A DNA stretch of 64,000 nucleotides from Oncomelania hupensis (GCA_036898135.1 CM072513.1:13647022-13711021); one strand, 5' to 3'; positions 45,805 to 57,445 are shown, counted from the stretch's first letter. Numbers and translations: made by a program. Notes: generated by a model from the sequence alone, not told the origin.

Positions 45805-46000
45805 GATTGAATTCGAATATTCAACAAGTACTGCTTCCCTGATCTATCAGTGGAGAGATTTCTGCTAAAGTGTAACTGTGTATTGCTCTGGATGGGGGAC
45901 ATTGAAACGAAACATAGCACCACGACCACCCTAAACGCCTTAAAGCTGGCCCTGAATAAAGGGTTTGGGTGTCCTTAACCTTTATCTCCTCTGCCACAGA
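45805..46000. other. Unassigned sequence
   Basis: Nothing recognised. Confidence 0.3.
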
Positions 46001-46002
46001 AA

Positions 46003-46057
<55 letters not shown>
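46003..46057. repeat. (GAT)n microsatellite
   Basis: About 18 GAT units. Confidence 0.95.
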
Positions 46058-46327
46058 GTGAATGCCATTTGTTACAGCTGCTAATGATGACTATGTTCAT
46101 GCTGATGTTCACGACGTTGATTAGGATGATGATGGCGACAGCCACGACGATTTTATTACCTTCCATAAACGATGTTAAACCAAGAACAACTATTACTCCA
46201 TTGATGGAACTGTCAGCGTCAGAAGCTTGCGTGACATTTGATCTCCGATTCCTCTTGTATGTAACGTCAGCGGTAATGATAGCATTGCAACAATAGAAAT
46301 CCCATCGTCAGAGTAACGTAGCCAGTG

Positions 46328-46442
46328 TTAACCCATTTGCTACCACGATCCCATATATGGGATCACGTGAATCCAATGTGCTCAGTGAGCACATTGGATT
46401 CACGTGATCCCATATATGGGGTCGTGGTAGCAAATGGGTTAA
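46328..46442. mobile_element. Palindromic piggyBac-like MITE (TTAA)
   Basis: A near-perfect 115-bp palindrome: two 57-bp arms around a single G at 46385, with one mismatch (GATCCC against GACCCC). It begins and ends with TTAA. Just inside each TTAA is CCCATTTGCTACCACGA, resembling piggyBac-type ends (TTAA target, CCC terminus). The arms also hold CCCATATATGGG and CACGTG palindromes. No coding capacity. Confidence 0.82.
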
Positions 46443-46444
46443 TG

Positions 46445-46601
46445 CAGTAATCGTTCTGTTCAATCATAGGGGGCTTCCATTGCGCAACGACATACTACAC
46501 AGTTGTGTTTCTTGTTGTCGTAGTTTAAAAAGCCCCAACTTCAACAATGTGACCGTTCCTTTTTGTTTCTTTTTTTTTTGTGTGTGTTATTGTTTCGTTG
46601 C

Positions 46602-46638
<37 letters not shown>

Positions 46639-47078
46639 GCGAAAACGGGTGTACCCTAAAAATGGCATTGCTATGACATTTAACAATGATACAGAGGGCT
46701 TTCATTGCACGAACCAGCCGCTACAGTTTGAATTTTCCATTACTGTTCTGACAGGGAGTGATGTCCCCTGTTTAACGGTACACCAATACGCTCTACGATC
46801 TACTAGATGATATGTTTAGTTCTACAGCGGTCGCTTTTAATAGGCACAAAAAATTACGGAATTTTTCGATTTATCTATGCTTTCAAAAACGTTTAGGTGG
46901 TGTGTTTTTTTTAATAATATTTTTATTACATTTATTATTTTTAGTAGTTGTTGCATGCTTATATTGTCAGTGGGGGCAACATTTTCTGTAAATGGTTAAC
47001 GGATCTGTGGAGGGAACTCGCTGTATGTTATCTCAAACTAGGACAAGAAGAACTCATCGGGTCTCTTTGTACATAGAT

Positions 47079-47080
<2 letters not shown>
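46445..47080. other. Unassigned, with a short (GTT)n tract
   Basis: GTT tract at 46601-46639; otherwise nothing recognised. Confidence 0.35.
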
Positions 47081-47084
<4 letters not shown>

Positions 47085-47149
<65 letters not shown>

Positions 47150-47172
47150 CAGAGAGACAGAGAGAGAGAGAC

Positions 47173-47209
<37 letters not shown>

Positions 47210-47214
47210 GAGAA

Positions 47215-47301
<87 letters not shown>
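47085..47301. repeat. (GA)n microsatellite with (GACA)n core
   Basis: Two GA blocks flank a GACAGAGA/(GACA)n segment at 47140-47208. Confidence 0.95.
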
Positions 47302-47304
<3 letters not shown>

Positions 47305-47534
47305 TCTATTAACGTAAGACTCCTTTATAATTGTGGAAAAGGTATAGAAAGTCCAATTATTAGACGAGCCATACTAGTAAAACCTTGCAAAACATTGAAA
47401 ATCTTGACGAGAAAACTTCGTTGGCAACACGGAGTTATTATTAGTTCCTGTTCTACACTAGTAAAACCCTTGCCATTGAAATCTGCCACAATTAAAACCA
47501 GTTGGTCTTAACTTTGTTGTTGTTGTTATTGCTC

Positions 47535-47600
47535 TTCTTCTTCTTCTTCTTCTTCTTCTTCTTCTTCTTCTTCTTCTTCTTCTTCTTCTTCTTCCTTCAT

Positions 47601-47681
<81 letters not shown>

Positions 47682-47887
47682 TTCTTCTTCTTCTTCTTCT
47701 TCTTCTTCTTCTTCTTCTTCTTCTTCTTCTTCTTCTTCTCCTCCTCCTCCTCCTCCTCCTCCTTCTTCATCTTATTCATCTTTTTCATCTTTTTCATCAT
47801 CATCATCATCATCTTCTTCTTCTTCTTCTTCTTCTTCTTCTTCTTCTTCTTCTTCTTCTTCTTCTTCTTCTTCTTCTTCTTCTTCTG
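47535..47887. repeat. Trinucleotide mosaic (CTT, CAT, CTC)
   Basis: Successive blocks of CTT, CAT, CTT, CTC, mixed CAT/TTT and CTT. Confidence 0.95.
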
Positions 47888-48030
47888 ATTTAGCCTTCTT
47901 CTTCTTCGTCTTTGTCGTTTTCAATTTCGCTGCATACATCTTTCTTACTTGATTCTTTTCCTTCGTCGTCGTCTGTTTTCTTAATTGTTTCTTTTTTAAT
48001 TTTCGTCTGTATTCCTCAGTCTACCATTTC

Positions 48031-48586
48031 TGTTACGACTGAGACGCGCACGATAGGTCCGATCATTTTGTTTTTTTTTTCAAAGCAGGCAATAATAGAG
48101 TGTATTTACCTTTTATTTGATTTTGCTTTGTTGCTAATATTGATAATTTTCGTCAGTCGATATTGTTGAGAATTTTCTAGAATTACTTGTTTATTATCGA
48201 TCGAATCTTCTAGACCTTACGGATAAAAGCTGGTCGAATCTAAACATTATATGACAAAAGGCGGTGCATAGTTCCGGTGATGAGGTTTATTTTGATTGAG
48301 TGTTATCGCCTCATGCTGGAATGTTTGAACTTTTTCTCGATCGCAGAGAGGCTCTATAAGTAATGCACTGTCAGCTTGTAATGATGATCTTTGTAGTGAT
48401 TTTCGAAAAAACATTCTTGTATGCAGTTGTTGATGTTTGCTGAATAAAGTTGCAAAACTTTATACGACGACTCCTGCCTTGTTGCTGAGTGAACAGGCTG
48501 CGAGGATAAACGAATTCGAGTTACGTGTACATTTATCAAGATTCAATCATGGGGCTGAATCGACTATTGGTAAATAGCGTGTAACA
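48031..48586 (+). mobile_element. Second solo LTR of the Gmr1-like family
   Basis: 556 bp starting TGTTACGACTGAGACGCG and ending GCGTGTAACA, with a perfect 5-bp target duplication ATTTC (48026-48030 and 48587-48591). It shares AATAGAGTGTATTTACC, GTCGATATTGTTG, TGTATGCAGTTGTTGATG, GCTGAATAAAG and GGATAAACGAAT..GAGTTAC with 1732-2364. It is about 77 bp shorter through internal deletions. A CTCTATAAG TATA-like box lies near 48351. Confidence 0.92.
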
Positions 48587-48591
48587 ATTTC

Positions 48592-48980
48592 CTTCCTCCC
48601 CTCTTTATTTTAATTCCTTATTTCTCCGACCCCAATGCCACCTCCTTCATTGTTTCACATTCTCTTCCTTCCTTCCTGTCCGTTTTTCTTTCGTTTCTCT
48701 GCGACCTTCCTTGCATCCGTGCTGTGTAATGAAGCCATCGTTTGTTTCATCTTTTTTTAATGACCTTCCTGCATGACACGTGGCAATTATGTCGTCATTC
48801 ACTATTTTTTTTTCTTTCCAATTTTCTCCTGCATTTGCATCACTAGGCGTGGTCCCTTGATGCCGTCACCTCGGATCAAATGACATTCGATTCTCTCTTT
48901 TTTTTTTTTTTTTTACATTAAAGACTTTTTTGCGCAAAACTATATACGTCGCTGGGTTTTGTACTGGACAGTAGGTTGCT
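48592..48980. other. Unassigned pyrimidine-rich sequence
   Basis: A T run at 48898-48913 and poor complexity; nothing recognised. Confidence 0.3.
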
Positions 48981-48986
48981 GTTGTG

Positions 48987-48987
<1 letters not shown>

Positions 48988-49049
<62 letters not shown>

Positions 49050-49074
49050 TTTAAGAAGAAGACGAACAAGTAGC

Positions 49075-49154
<80 letters not shown>

Positions 49155-49181
49155 GTCAAGTTACGGCTTTGTTGATTTGAC

Positions 49182-49265
<84 letters not shown>

Positions 49266-49395
49266 GTTGTTGTTATTGTTGCTGTTGTTGTTGCTGTTAT
49301 TGTTATTGTTGTTGTTGTTGTTGTTGTTGTTGTTCTTCTTCTTCTTCTTCTTCTTCTTCTTCTTCTTCTTCTTCTTCTTCTTCTTCTTCTTCTTC
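48988..49395. repeat. Five-block trinucleotide mosaic
   Basis: Ordered blocks of AAT (48990-49049), AGT (49073-49153), ATT (49184-49265), GTT/GCT (49266-49333) and CTT (49334-49395). Confidence 0.95.
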
Positions 49396-49443
49396 AATAC
49401 AACTTAAGTTAATCTGATGAATAAAAATTGATACAACAACAAC
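49396..49443 (+). mobile_element. 3'-terminal LINE scrap in (CTT)n
   Basis: About 48 bp matching 23009-23055, the end of the I-clade LINE (TTAATCTGATGAATAAAA then ATA(CAA)n). It is surrounded by CTT repeat on both sides, so this minimal copy inserted into the microsatellite. Confidence 0.8.
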
Positions 49444-49467
49444 TTCTTCTTCTTCATATTCTTGATC

Positions 49468-49514
<47 letters not shown>

Positions 49515-49600
49515 CTTCTTCTTCTTCTTCTTCTTCTTCTTCTTCTTCTTCTTCTTCTTCTTCTTCTTCTTCTTCTTCTACTTCTTCTGCTTCTTCTCCT
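49468..49600. repeat. (GTT)n and (CTT)n microsatellites
   Basis: GTT block followed by CTT block, the same order as 49266-49395. Confidence 0.95.
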
Positions 49601-49794
49601 ATAGCACGTTTCTAGCTCAAGAGCTGTACGAGGCGAAAACAGGATCTAACTCAAGCCGCACGAGGCGCCAACTTGCGGCAATAGGCGCATTGTATAAAGC
49701 CACAAACACAAATGAGTTATGAAGGTAAGACAATTACATTACTGTACTGTACACAGTATTAGCCACCAGTGGTTTTCTCCAACCAGAACCCCAA

Positions 49795-50422
49795 GCACTA
49801 ATAGTTCGGACCAACCACAAATAGTTCCGACCCCCAACCACTAATAGATCGGACCCCCAACCACTAATAGATCGGACCCCCAACCACTAATAGATCGGAC
49901 CCCCAACCACTAATAGTTCGGACCCCCAACCACTAATAGATCGGACCAACCATTAATAGTTCGGACCCCAACCACTAATAGTTCGGACGCCCAACCACTA
50001 ATAGTTCGGACCCCCAACCACTAATATTTCGGACCCCCAACCACTAATAGTTCGGACCCCCAACCACTAATAGTTCGGACCAACCACTAATAGTTCCGAC
50101 CCCCAACCACTAATAGTTCGGACCCCCAACCACTAATAGTTCGGATCCCCAACCACTAATAGTTCGGACCAACCACTAATAGTTCCGACCCCCAACCACT
50201 AATATTTCGGATCCCCAACCACTAATAGTTTGGACCAACCACTAATAGTTCGGACCAACCACTAATAGTTCCGACTCCCAACCACTAATAGTTCGGACCC
50301 CCAACCACTAATAGTTCGGACCAACCACTAATAGTTCGGACCTCCAACCACTAATAGTTCGGACCAACCACTAATAGTTCGGACCAAACACTAAGAGTTC
50401 GGACCCCCAACCACTAATAATT
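49795..50422. repeat. 23-bp minisatellite, about 27 units
   Basis: The unit is CGGACCCCCAACCACTAATA plus GTT; a 20-bp variant lacking CCC is interspersed. Flanking units have ATTT, AGATC or TTCCG variants. Confidence 0.95.
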
Positions 50423-50448
50423 TGGAGCGCACACCTTAGCGATTTACA

Positions 50449-50500
50449 ATTGAATTCAAGAAATCTTCATTACCTCTTACAAGTAATTATGACAGGCGTT
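50449..50500 (-). mobile_element. LINE 3'-end scrap
   Basis: The reverse complement reads CATAATTACTTGTAAGAGGT and AATGAAGATTTCTTGAATTC, matching the end of the nested insertion at 9605-9829. Confidence 0.65.
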
Positions 50501-50670
50501 AAACATTGCTTGAATAAATTAAAGACATTCAGACTTTGAAAACGCAAGATATAAAATGTACAAATGCATGCACTCATAACTCTCTTCAAATCTAACGTGC
50601 TGGCATCTCCCATTACACACACATTTCATTTTACAAACTAGCATTATTTAACATACTAGTGCATCACAAG
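50501..50670. other. Unassigned sequence
   Basis: Nothing recognised. Confidence 0.3.
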
Positions 50671-50675
50671 TAAAC

Positions 50676-50721
50676 ATACATATTACAGTATAAAATCTGT
50701 GTAAACATATATATTGCTGTA
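50676..50721. repeat. 31-bp minisatellite, left remnant
   Basis: One to two units of TAAAATCTGTGTAAACATAT plus ATATTACAGTA. The array resumes at 52036 after the LTR insertion. Confidence 0.85.
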
Positions 50722-52035
50722 TGTGACGGTGGTTTCTATTGTTGCTGGGCTCTGCACAATGGAATGCTATTACCCACTCGCCTTTCGTCTGCGGGGATCG
50801 GCTAGTTAAATCGCCCTATGACTAATCTTAATATATTTATATTTTTGTCCGATATGTGTGCGGATAGGGTTACAGAGATAGGGAGCAAAATGTAAAGATT
50901 CACTGACACACTAGCTCTCACACGGCTTTGAAACATAGGTAGTCCAGCCACTTGTTAACAGTAAATATCACACATTTATTTTCTCTACTCTATATCTAAT
51001 TCTAATCACTACACTAACTTAAATGTCCAAAACGTAATATAACTAGGACTAACTTAACAGTCCAAAGTTTTCTTCGAGTGGTTCGGAGAATGGGTAGATC
51101 TTTGATGGATCTATTCTGCTTCTGTTCTCGATATTTGCTACTGAGTCATTCTTAAGCTTTGTTCTAGTTTTGCCTAATGTTCGTTTTCGGGAAGAGTTGA
51201 CTACCGCACAGTCCCCATAGATTCTAGAGCACTTAGCTGTATCATTGAGGTACCGCGCAGTTGTCTCCTTGTCTTGTTTGTTGACTACTGGGCTATCGGA
51301 GCTCAGTGCTCGATGCTCAAGTGCAAGCCGAGTGTCTGGGATGACTCTCTGTGAGGTCTGTCTCCTGCTGCGGACCAAGCCTGCTCGTATGCAAAACATA
51401 AGACGCGTTTCTGCAACGCCTTGCAGAGCGTCTCACTGTTGGCAGAAACAGACCTCAGTTAAGATCGCATCCACTTATACAGATAAGAGACGAACAATCT
51501 TCTAAGTCCGTGGTCCACTGGAATCTCCAACATATTTCCTACATATACACACATTCACAAATATAAAACATGGCAAGACTTCACAAGCATAATCCAACAA
51601 TATTATCAATAAATCGTGGTGAAACAAAAGATCGATCATTTACCTTTTTGACAATGTCAGGCTATGGCTATACTGCGATGAATGGAGTTCACCCATCACC
51701 TGCGTAGTCTTCTGAGAGAGATCTTTCATCGTGTGTATCCTTCTCGGGTGAGATTCTAACACAGACTGACGCATCTTCACGCTGTGGTCAACTAAAGCGC
51801 GCGATATCCCGTTTCACCTTAGCGCCCTCTTTCGGGGGGTGGGTGGGAGTGACGGATATAGGTCAGCTGGGTGATGTCACTGCCTACCTAGTGAGATTTA
51901 GCCTACACATACTTAGAACAAACCTAACTTTTATCGTCTGCTAGACCTCGAATTTAAGTTACAAAGGCCAAAGAAGAAAGAACTATTTGAGGCGTGAAGC
52001 CTTAGTGCTGGGTTCAAACTAGCCTATTGTTGACA
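50722..52035. mobile_element. 1.3-kb solo-LTR-like insertion
   Basis: Begins TGTGACGGTGG and ends CTATTGTTGACA (TG...CA rule). A perfect 5-bp target duplication CTGTA lies at 50717-50721 and 52036-52040, within a minisatellite that continues on both sides. No protein domain is recognised. A minus frame at 51049-51399 is not convincing. A relative is at 44657-45800. It may instead be a short non-autonomous LTR element. Confidence 0.75.
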
Positions 52036-52435
52036 CTGTATGAAATCTGTGTAAACATATATACTACAGTATTCAATCTGTGTAAACATATATACTACAG
52101 TATAAAATCTATGTAAACATATATATTACAGTATAAAATCTATGTAAACATATATAGTACAGTATAAAATCTGTGTAAACATATATACTACAGTATAAAA
52201 TCGGTGTAAACATATATTCTACAGTATAAAATCTATGTAAACATATATATTACAGTATAAAATCTGTGTAAACATATATATTAAAGTATACAATCTATGT
52301 AAACATATATATTACAGTATTAAAATCTATGTAAACATATATATTACAGTATAATATCTGTGTAAACATATATACTACAGTATAAAATCTGTGTAAACAT
52401 ATATATATTACAGTATAAAATCTGAGTAAACATAT
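52036..52435. repeat. 31-bp minisatellite, about 13 units
   Basis: Units of TAAAATCTGTGTAAACATAT plus ATATTACAGTA, interrupted on the right by a mariner fragment. Confidence 0.95.
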
Positions 52436-53097
52436 ACAGGGTGAGCACAAAAACACTCCTTGATTTAAATTATTTATTACGAGAAAAGTTGAGTGAATAT
52501 TTTTACAAGCTTGGTGTCTACAGTAGCAGAAATTAACAGAGTTTTATGTGATATGGGTTGATGTCAAAAGCACTCGATGTGTGCCCCTCTTGTTGCCCGG
52601 TAAACATCAATGCGATAATCAAGCTCAGTCCAGACTTTCTGCAGCATATTTGGTGTAATCGTGCGAAGAGCTTCGGTGATACGTTCCTGCACTTCCTCCA
52701 TGGTCTGGGGCAATGGAGGGATGTAAACTTTGTCTTTGACATATCCCCACAGGAAAAAGTCACAAACAGTTAGGTCTGGTGATCTTGGGGGCCATTTGCA
52801 AAACACTTGGTCGCATTGTCCAGCACGGCCAATCCATCGGCTGGGTAGGTTTGTGTTGAGAAATGTGCGGACATTGACAGACCAGTGTGGCGCTGCACCA
52901 TCCTGCTGAAAAATGTAGTCATCACCTTCAGCAGCTAGTCTTGGCAGCAACCAGTTCTGTAACATCTTGAGGTAGGTTGGGCCAGTGATGGTCCCATATT
53001 CTCACATTGAGTCTGTTCACCTTTCCACTCAAGTGGAAGGTTGCTTCATCACTGAAGATTATCTTTGACAGCAGATCAGGATCATTTTCCATTGACT
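52436..53097 (-). mobile_element. Truncated mariner transposon, DD41D type
   Basis: The left end carries CAGGGTGAGCACAAAAAC at a TA, a terminal-repeat-like sequence. The minus strand encodes the transposase catalytic region: first D in FSDEATFHLSG (about 53047), second in FQQDGAAPHW, third in PPRSPDLTVCDFFLWG. Forty-one residues separate the second and third D. Between NVRIW and GPTYLKMLQNWLLP (about 52985) roughly 38 codons are lost with a frameshift. The N-terminal helix-turn-helix half and the right terminal repeat are missing, so it is dead. Both flanks are the same 31-bp minisatellite. Confidence 0.88.
52564..52965 (-). pseudogene. Mariner transposase C-terminal fragment
   Basis: 133 residues from MLQNWLLPRL to the stop, carrying the second and third catalytic Asp and the usual C-terminal WTELDYRIDVYRATRG motif. 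It is the longest intact piece of the broken transposase. Confidence 0.85.
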
Positions 53098-53125
53098 CCT
53101 GTAAACTGTGTATTACAGTATAAAA
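53098..53125. repeat. 31-bp minisatellite, right remnant
   Basis: GTAAACTGTGTATTACAGTA continues the array beyond the mariner fragment. Confidence 0.7.
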
Positions 53126-53129
53126 GTTG

Positions 53130-53464
53130 TGTCATAAACAACAGTACATCAAGCACACATCCCCATTCACACACAACACTGCTGCCAAACCCAATCTCAC
53201 AATCAGCGGTACCACAGTGATAATCACCATAGTTACAAATATTAAATAAGTTACTAAAAGACTTCATGACATAAACATCGAAAATAAAAGGCAAGTTCGA
53301 TGCACAGTCCGATGCAAACCCTAGCGACTGATATGTTCAGTTGTGAATGAACCCCACATGTTTATAGTTCAGCACCACTGACTTACAGTTGATTGAGAAC
53401 CCCATTTGCTAATAGTCTATTGCAAACCTAGCAACATATTGTTCAATGCAAACCTGTACCCCCA
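53130..53464. other. Unassigned sequence
   Basis: Nothing recognised. Confidence 0.3.
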
Positions 53465-53524
53465 GAAGAAGAAGAAGAAGAAGAAGAAGAAGAAGAAGAA
53501 GAAGAAGAAGAAGAAGAAGAAGAA
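53465..53524. repeat. (GAA)n microsatellite
   Basis: About 19 GAA units. Confidence 0.95.
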
Positions 53525-53825
53525 GGAAAGGACGATGCAATAATGTTAAAATTTCTTATATTTAAAAAGTCTTTTTCTCGACACAAATGAAATAATTATC
53601 ATACCTGACTCGCTACGCAGATTCATGCAAATGTGAGCCTTTAGTATGGCACCCTGTGTGGAGCTTAGAATTGAAATACTTGGTGCTAGCACATGCTGCT
53701 TTGATCTGTAATGTAAACTGAAGATAGCTGCATTTAAACTCCGCATCAATGGAATTTTTTTATGGGACCTGATTAAGCAGTCAATGCTGTTGTAGTGCTG
53801 TTGTAGTGCTTTTAAGTTGGGTTGA

Positions 53826-54606
53826 GGTTCGGAGGGCTAACGTATGATTGGAGGGCTAACGTATGATTGGAGGGCTAACGAAGATTGGAGGGCTAACGTA
53901 TGATTGGAGGGCTAACGTATGATTGGAGGGCTAACGTATGAGAGCTAACGTATGATTGGAGGGCTAACGTATGATTGGAGGGCTAACGTATGAGGGCTAA
54001 CGTATGATTTGAGGGCTAACGTAGATTGGAGGGCTAACGTATGATTGGAGGGCTAACGTATGATTGGAGGGCTAACGTATGATTGGAGGGCTAACGTATG
54101 AGGGCTAACGTATGATTGGAGGGCTAACGTATGATTGGAGGGCTAACGTATGATTGGAGGGCTAACGTATGAGGGCTAACGTATGATTGGAGGGCTAACG
54201 TATGATTGGAGGGCTAACGTATGATTAAAGGGCTAACGTATGATTGGAGGGCTAACGTATGATTAAAGGGCTAACGTATGATTAAAGGGCTAACTTATTA
54301 TTAAAGGGCTAACGTATGACTGGAGGGCTAACGTACGATTGGAGGGATAACGTATGATTGAAGGGCTTACCGAGGGCTAACGTATGATTGGAGGGCTAAC
54401 GTATGATTAAAGTGCTAACCTATGATTGGAGGGCTAACGTAGATTGGAGGGCTAACGTATGATTGGAGGGCTAACGTATGATTGGAGGGCTAACGTATGA
54501 TTGGAGGGCTAGCGTATGATTGGAGGGCTAACTAAGATTGGAGGGCTAACGTATGATTGGAGGGCTAACGTATGATTGGAGGGCTAACGTAGATTGGAGG
54601 GCTAGC
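53826..54606. repeat. 19-bp minisatellite, about 40 units
   Basis: The unit is GATTGGAGGGCTAACGTAT, with shortened units (GAGGGCTAACGTAT, GATTAAAGGGC). Confidence 0.95.
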
Positions 54607-54609
54607 CTA

Positions 54610-55290
54610 GCGCCTTTCCAGCTCAACATGTAATGATACTTTGATTATTCACTCGTCGCCCTATCAGATTTAAACGTAAATGAGATGACGGCAAACCCGA
54701 TTATTTTGAAAGCATTTGATAAGATAATGACGCTGAGTGCTAAGCAACCCTTAAACAAACGCAGCCGTTGCCACTTCAGCTTTCACTCATCGGCAACATA
54801 TTTCAGATTTTGGCTGCATATCCTATACACTTCTCTGTTCGTGCACAATGCATGCTGTGTAGAATGAACACTCCGGGTTTGTCTAAACGTCAGACTGGAA
54901 CTAATACCCCAAGTGATGGCAAGTGTACCTGGAGTGATACACACACACACACCTACACACACACACCTACACACACACACACACACAGACATCGACCGCT
55001 TGCTCAAACACTCCTGTAACAATCTAAGGTTTGCGAGCTCAAATACTGACGTCACTGAAAACGTTAAGACAGTTAAAATATAGAGAAACGATTAAGAAAC
55101 AAAATGGTTCTTGAAATGACAGTTTCAACGGCTGAGATTTCATTAGTTGCCCAAAGCATCTTTTAAAACCTGATAAGAAAACTAAACTGGTTCTTTCAAG
55201 AAAATAAAAATACCTACTTTATATCTTGCCCAACACAAAATAAAATCAAAGAACACTGGCACTAAAAACCCAAGAAAATAATATTGGCTA
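54610..55290. other. Unassigned, with a (CA)n tract
   Basis: CA tract at 54938-54988; otherwise nothing recognised. Confidence 0.35.
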
Positions 55291-55297
55291 GAGAATG

Positions 55298-55437
55298 TAT
55301 TCAGCCAAATGACAACATCAAGTTGTACTCAACCAAATGACAACATCAAGTTGTATTCAGCCAAATGACAACATCAAGTTTATTCAGCCAAATGACAACA
55401 TCAAGTTGTACTCAGCCAAATGACAACATCAAGTTGC
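55298..55437. repeat. 28-bp minisatellite, 5 units
   Basis: The unit is CCAAATGACAACATCAAGTT plus GTACTCAG. Confidence 0.92.
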
Positions 55438-55699
55438 ATATACATAGATATTGCCCTGATGTTGGTGCACAGTGACGCGCACATTCACACCTCACACAGC
55501 ATATTATAACGCTTCCATTAAAACAAATCTTGCCGACACTGTTTGCAACATTGAGCGCAACGCGAATACCACGAAGTGTGGCTACCTCCTACTAAAGGCA
55601 CACAACTCTCAGCTACTCTGTGTGTGCAAAAGACACAATGAACTCATTAGAAATGTCACCAATATGTAAAGGAGGCAATCTCGTTGCCTTCGCAAGCCA

Positions 55700-56515
55700 T
55701 ACAACCTTAGCAGACAATAATAGGCTGGGCCAGTGCCAGGTCCCACAGTTGTTTTACCCAGAGACTACAGCAACGTCACACAATAATAGGCTGAGACAAT
55801 GCCAGTTTCCCCAGTTTTATTACCCAGAGACTACAGCAACGTCACACAATAATAGGCTGAGACAATGCCAGTTTCCCCAGTTTTTATTACCCAGAGACTA
55901 CAGCAACGTCACACAATAATAGGCTGAGACAATGCCAGTTTCCCCAGTTTTATTACCCAGAGAATACAGCAACGTCACACAATAATAGGCTGAGACAATG
56001 CCAGTTTCCCCAGTTTTTATTACCCAGAGACTACAGCAACGTCACACAATAATAGGCTGAGACAATGCCAGTTTCCCCAGTTTTATTACCCAGAGACTAC
56101 AGCAACGTCACACAATAATAGGCTGAGACAATGCCAGTTTCCCCAGTTTTTATTACCCAGAGACTACAGCAACGTCACACAATAATAGGCTGAGACAATG
56201 CCAGTTTCCCCAGTTTTATTACCCAGAGACTACAGCAACGTCACACAATAATAGGCTGAGACAATGCCAGTTTCCCCAGTTTTTATTACCCAGAGACTAC
56301 AGCAACGTCACACAATAATAGGCTGAGACAATGCCAGTTTCCCCAGTTTTATTACCCAGAGACTACAGCAACGTCAAACAATAGTAGGCTGAGACAATGC
56401 CAGTTTCCCCAGTTTTATTACCCAGAGACTACAGCAACGTCAAACAATAGTAGGCTGAGACAATGCCAGTTTCCCCAGTTTTATTACCCAGAGACTACAG
56501 CAACGTCACACAACA
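55700..56515. repeat. 66/67-bp minisatellite, about 12 units
   Basis: The unit contains ATAATAGGCTGAGACAATGC, CAGTTTCCCCAGTTTTATTA and CCCAGAGACTACAGCAACGT. Units with four and five T alternate regularly from about 55790 to 56350, giving a 133-bp dimer. The first unit and the last three do not follow the alternation. Confidence 0.95.
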
Positions 56516-56519
56516 ACTG

Positions 56520-57345
56520 AAAGGGAGTCTGAGATCTTTTTCCCCCCAAACTGTTACACTACAAAGCATGATCATGAAAGAGTTAATTAATCCACGTTAC
56601 TGAGGTCAAAGCTATCAAATAAGTGAGATCGCAGCAACAAACAATAAAATTAAAAAATCCCCACGACACTCGGCCCCTCGATAACGTCACCTCGCTCTTT
56701 CTACACAGTCATTACGCGTCACCTGATACAATAGACCCAGAACCATTTGCGTAGAAGCAGACCCGAAACAGCCCTTCCACACACGTTGGACTACGCACCG
56801 ATAACTCTTTGAGTCAGCTATTGTCCAAATAACCTGCACCGAAACACAAACAATTACAAGTACCAAGCACTGTAAACCAACCGCTTTATGCATGGCAGTG
56901 TGAGAAATTCTGACCGCAGTAATTAGAACTTCGTAAACCAGCAAAATGAAAACTCCCTTTCTGTTATAAGATACAATGTCTGTTAGCTTAAATTGTTAAA
57001 CACAATAAAATACTCAGAAATTCAGTAAACCAACGACCGTATTTTGACGAATGATTCTACCCAACTTTTAAATTATTATTGCTAATGTTCCGCGAAAACG
57101 TAGTTTGCTGCAGTGATGCCAAAATACAAATAAAAATCCTAAAGCGTAAATCTACTTATGAAAAGTCCAAAACAATTTTGGTAATAAACAAACAAATACA
57201 AAATAAAACAACCCACGCCAAATCAAAGTTGTTGTTTTTTCTTAATTAAGAAAGAATCTGGAAATCTTTAAAAGCGGATGAATAATACATCACAAACTCA
57301 TTAACAATAATAATTAAAGCAGCAATATTGCCAACGGGCATCGCG
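56520..57345. other. Unassigned sequence
   Basis: No gene or repeat recognised. Confidence 0.3.
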
Positions 57346-57349
<4 letters not shown>

Positions 57350-57382
<33 letters not shown>

Positions 57383-57445
57383 ACATGCACGTACACACAA
57401 AAACACGCACTAACGCACGCACACACACGCACCCGCACACACAGA
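57350..57445. repeat. (CA)n microsatellite
   Basis: CA tract with CGCACG variants. Confidence 0.9.

Noticed and set aside
47502..47888. Poly-Phe/Ile/Ser protein
   Set aside because: Pure trinucleotide mosaic; the frame is a translation of CTT/CAT/CTC repeats.
50722..52035. Coding element (frame 51049-51399)
   Set aside because: The frame matches no domain and is not preserved in the related sequence at 44657-45800, so the unit is treated as noncoding LTR-like DNA.
55700..56515. Possible CRISPR array
   Set aside because: Repeats are directly adjacent with no unique spacers. The same holds for the 19-, 23-, 31-, 38- and 44-bp arrays, and the genome is eukaryotic.
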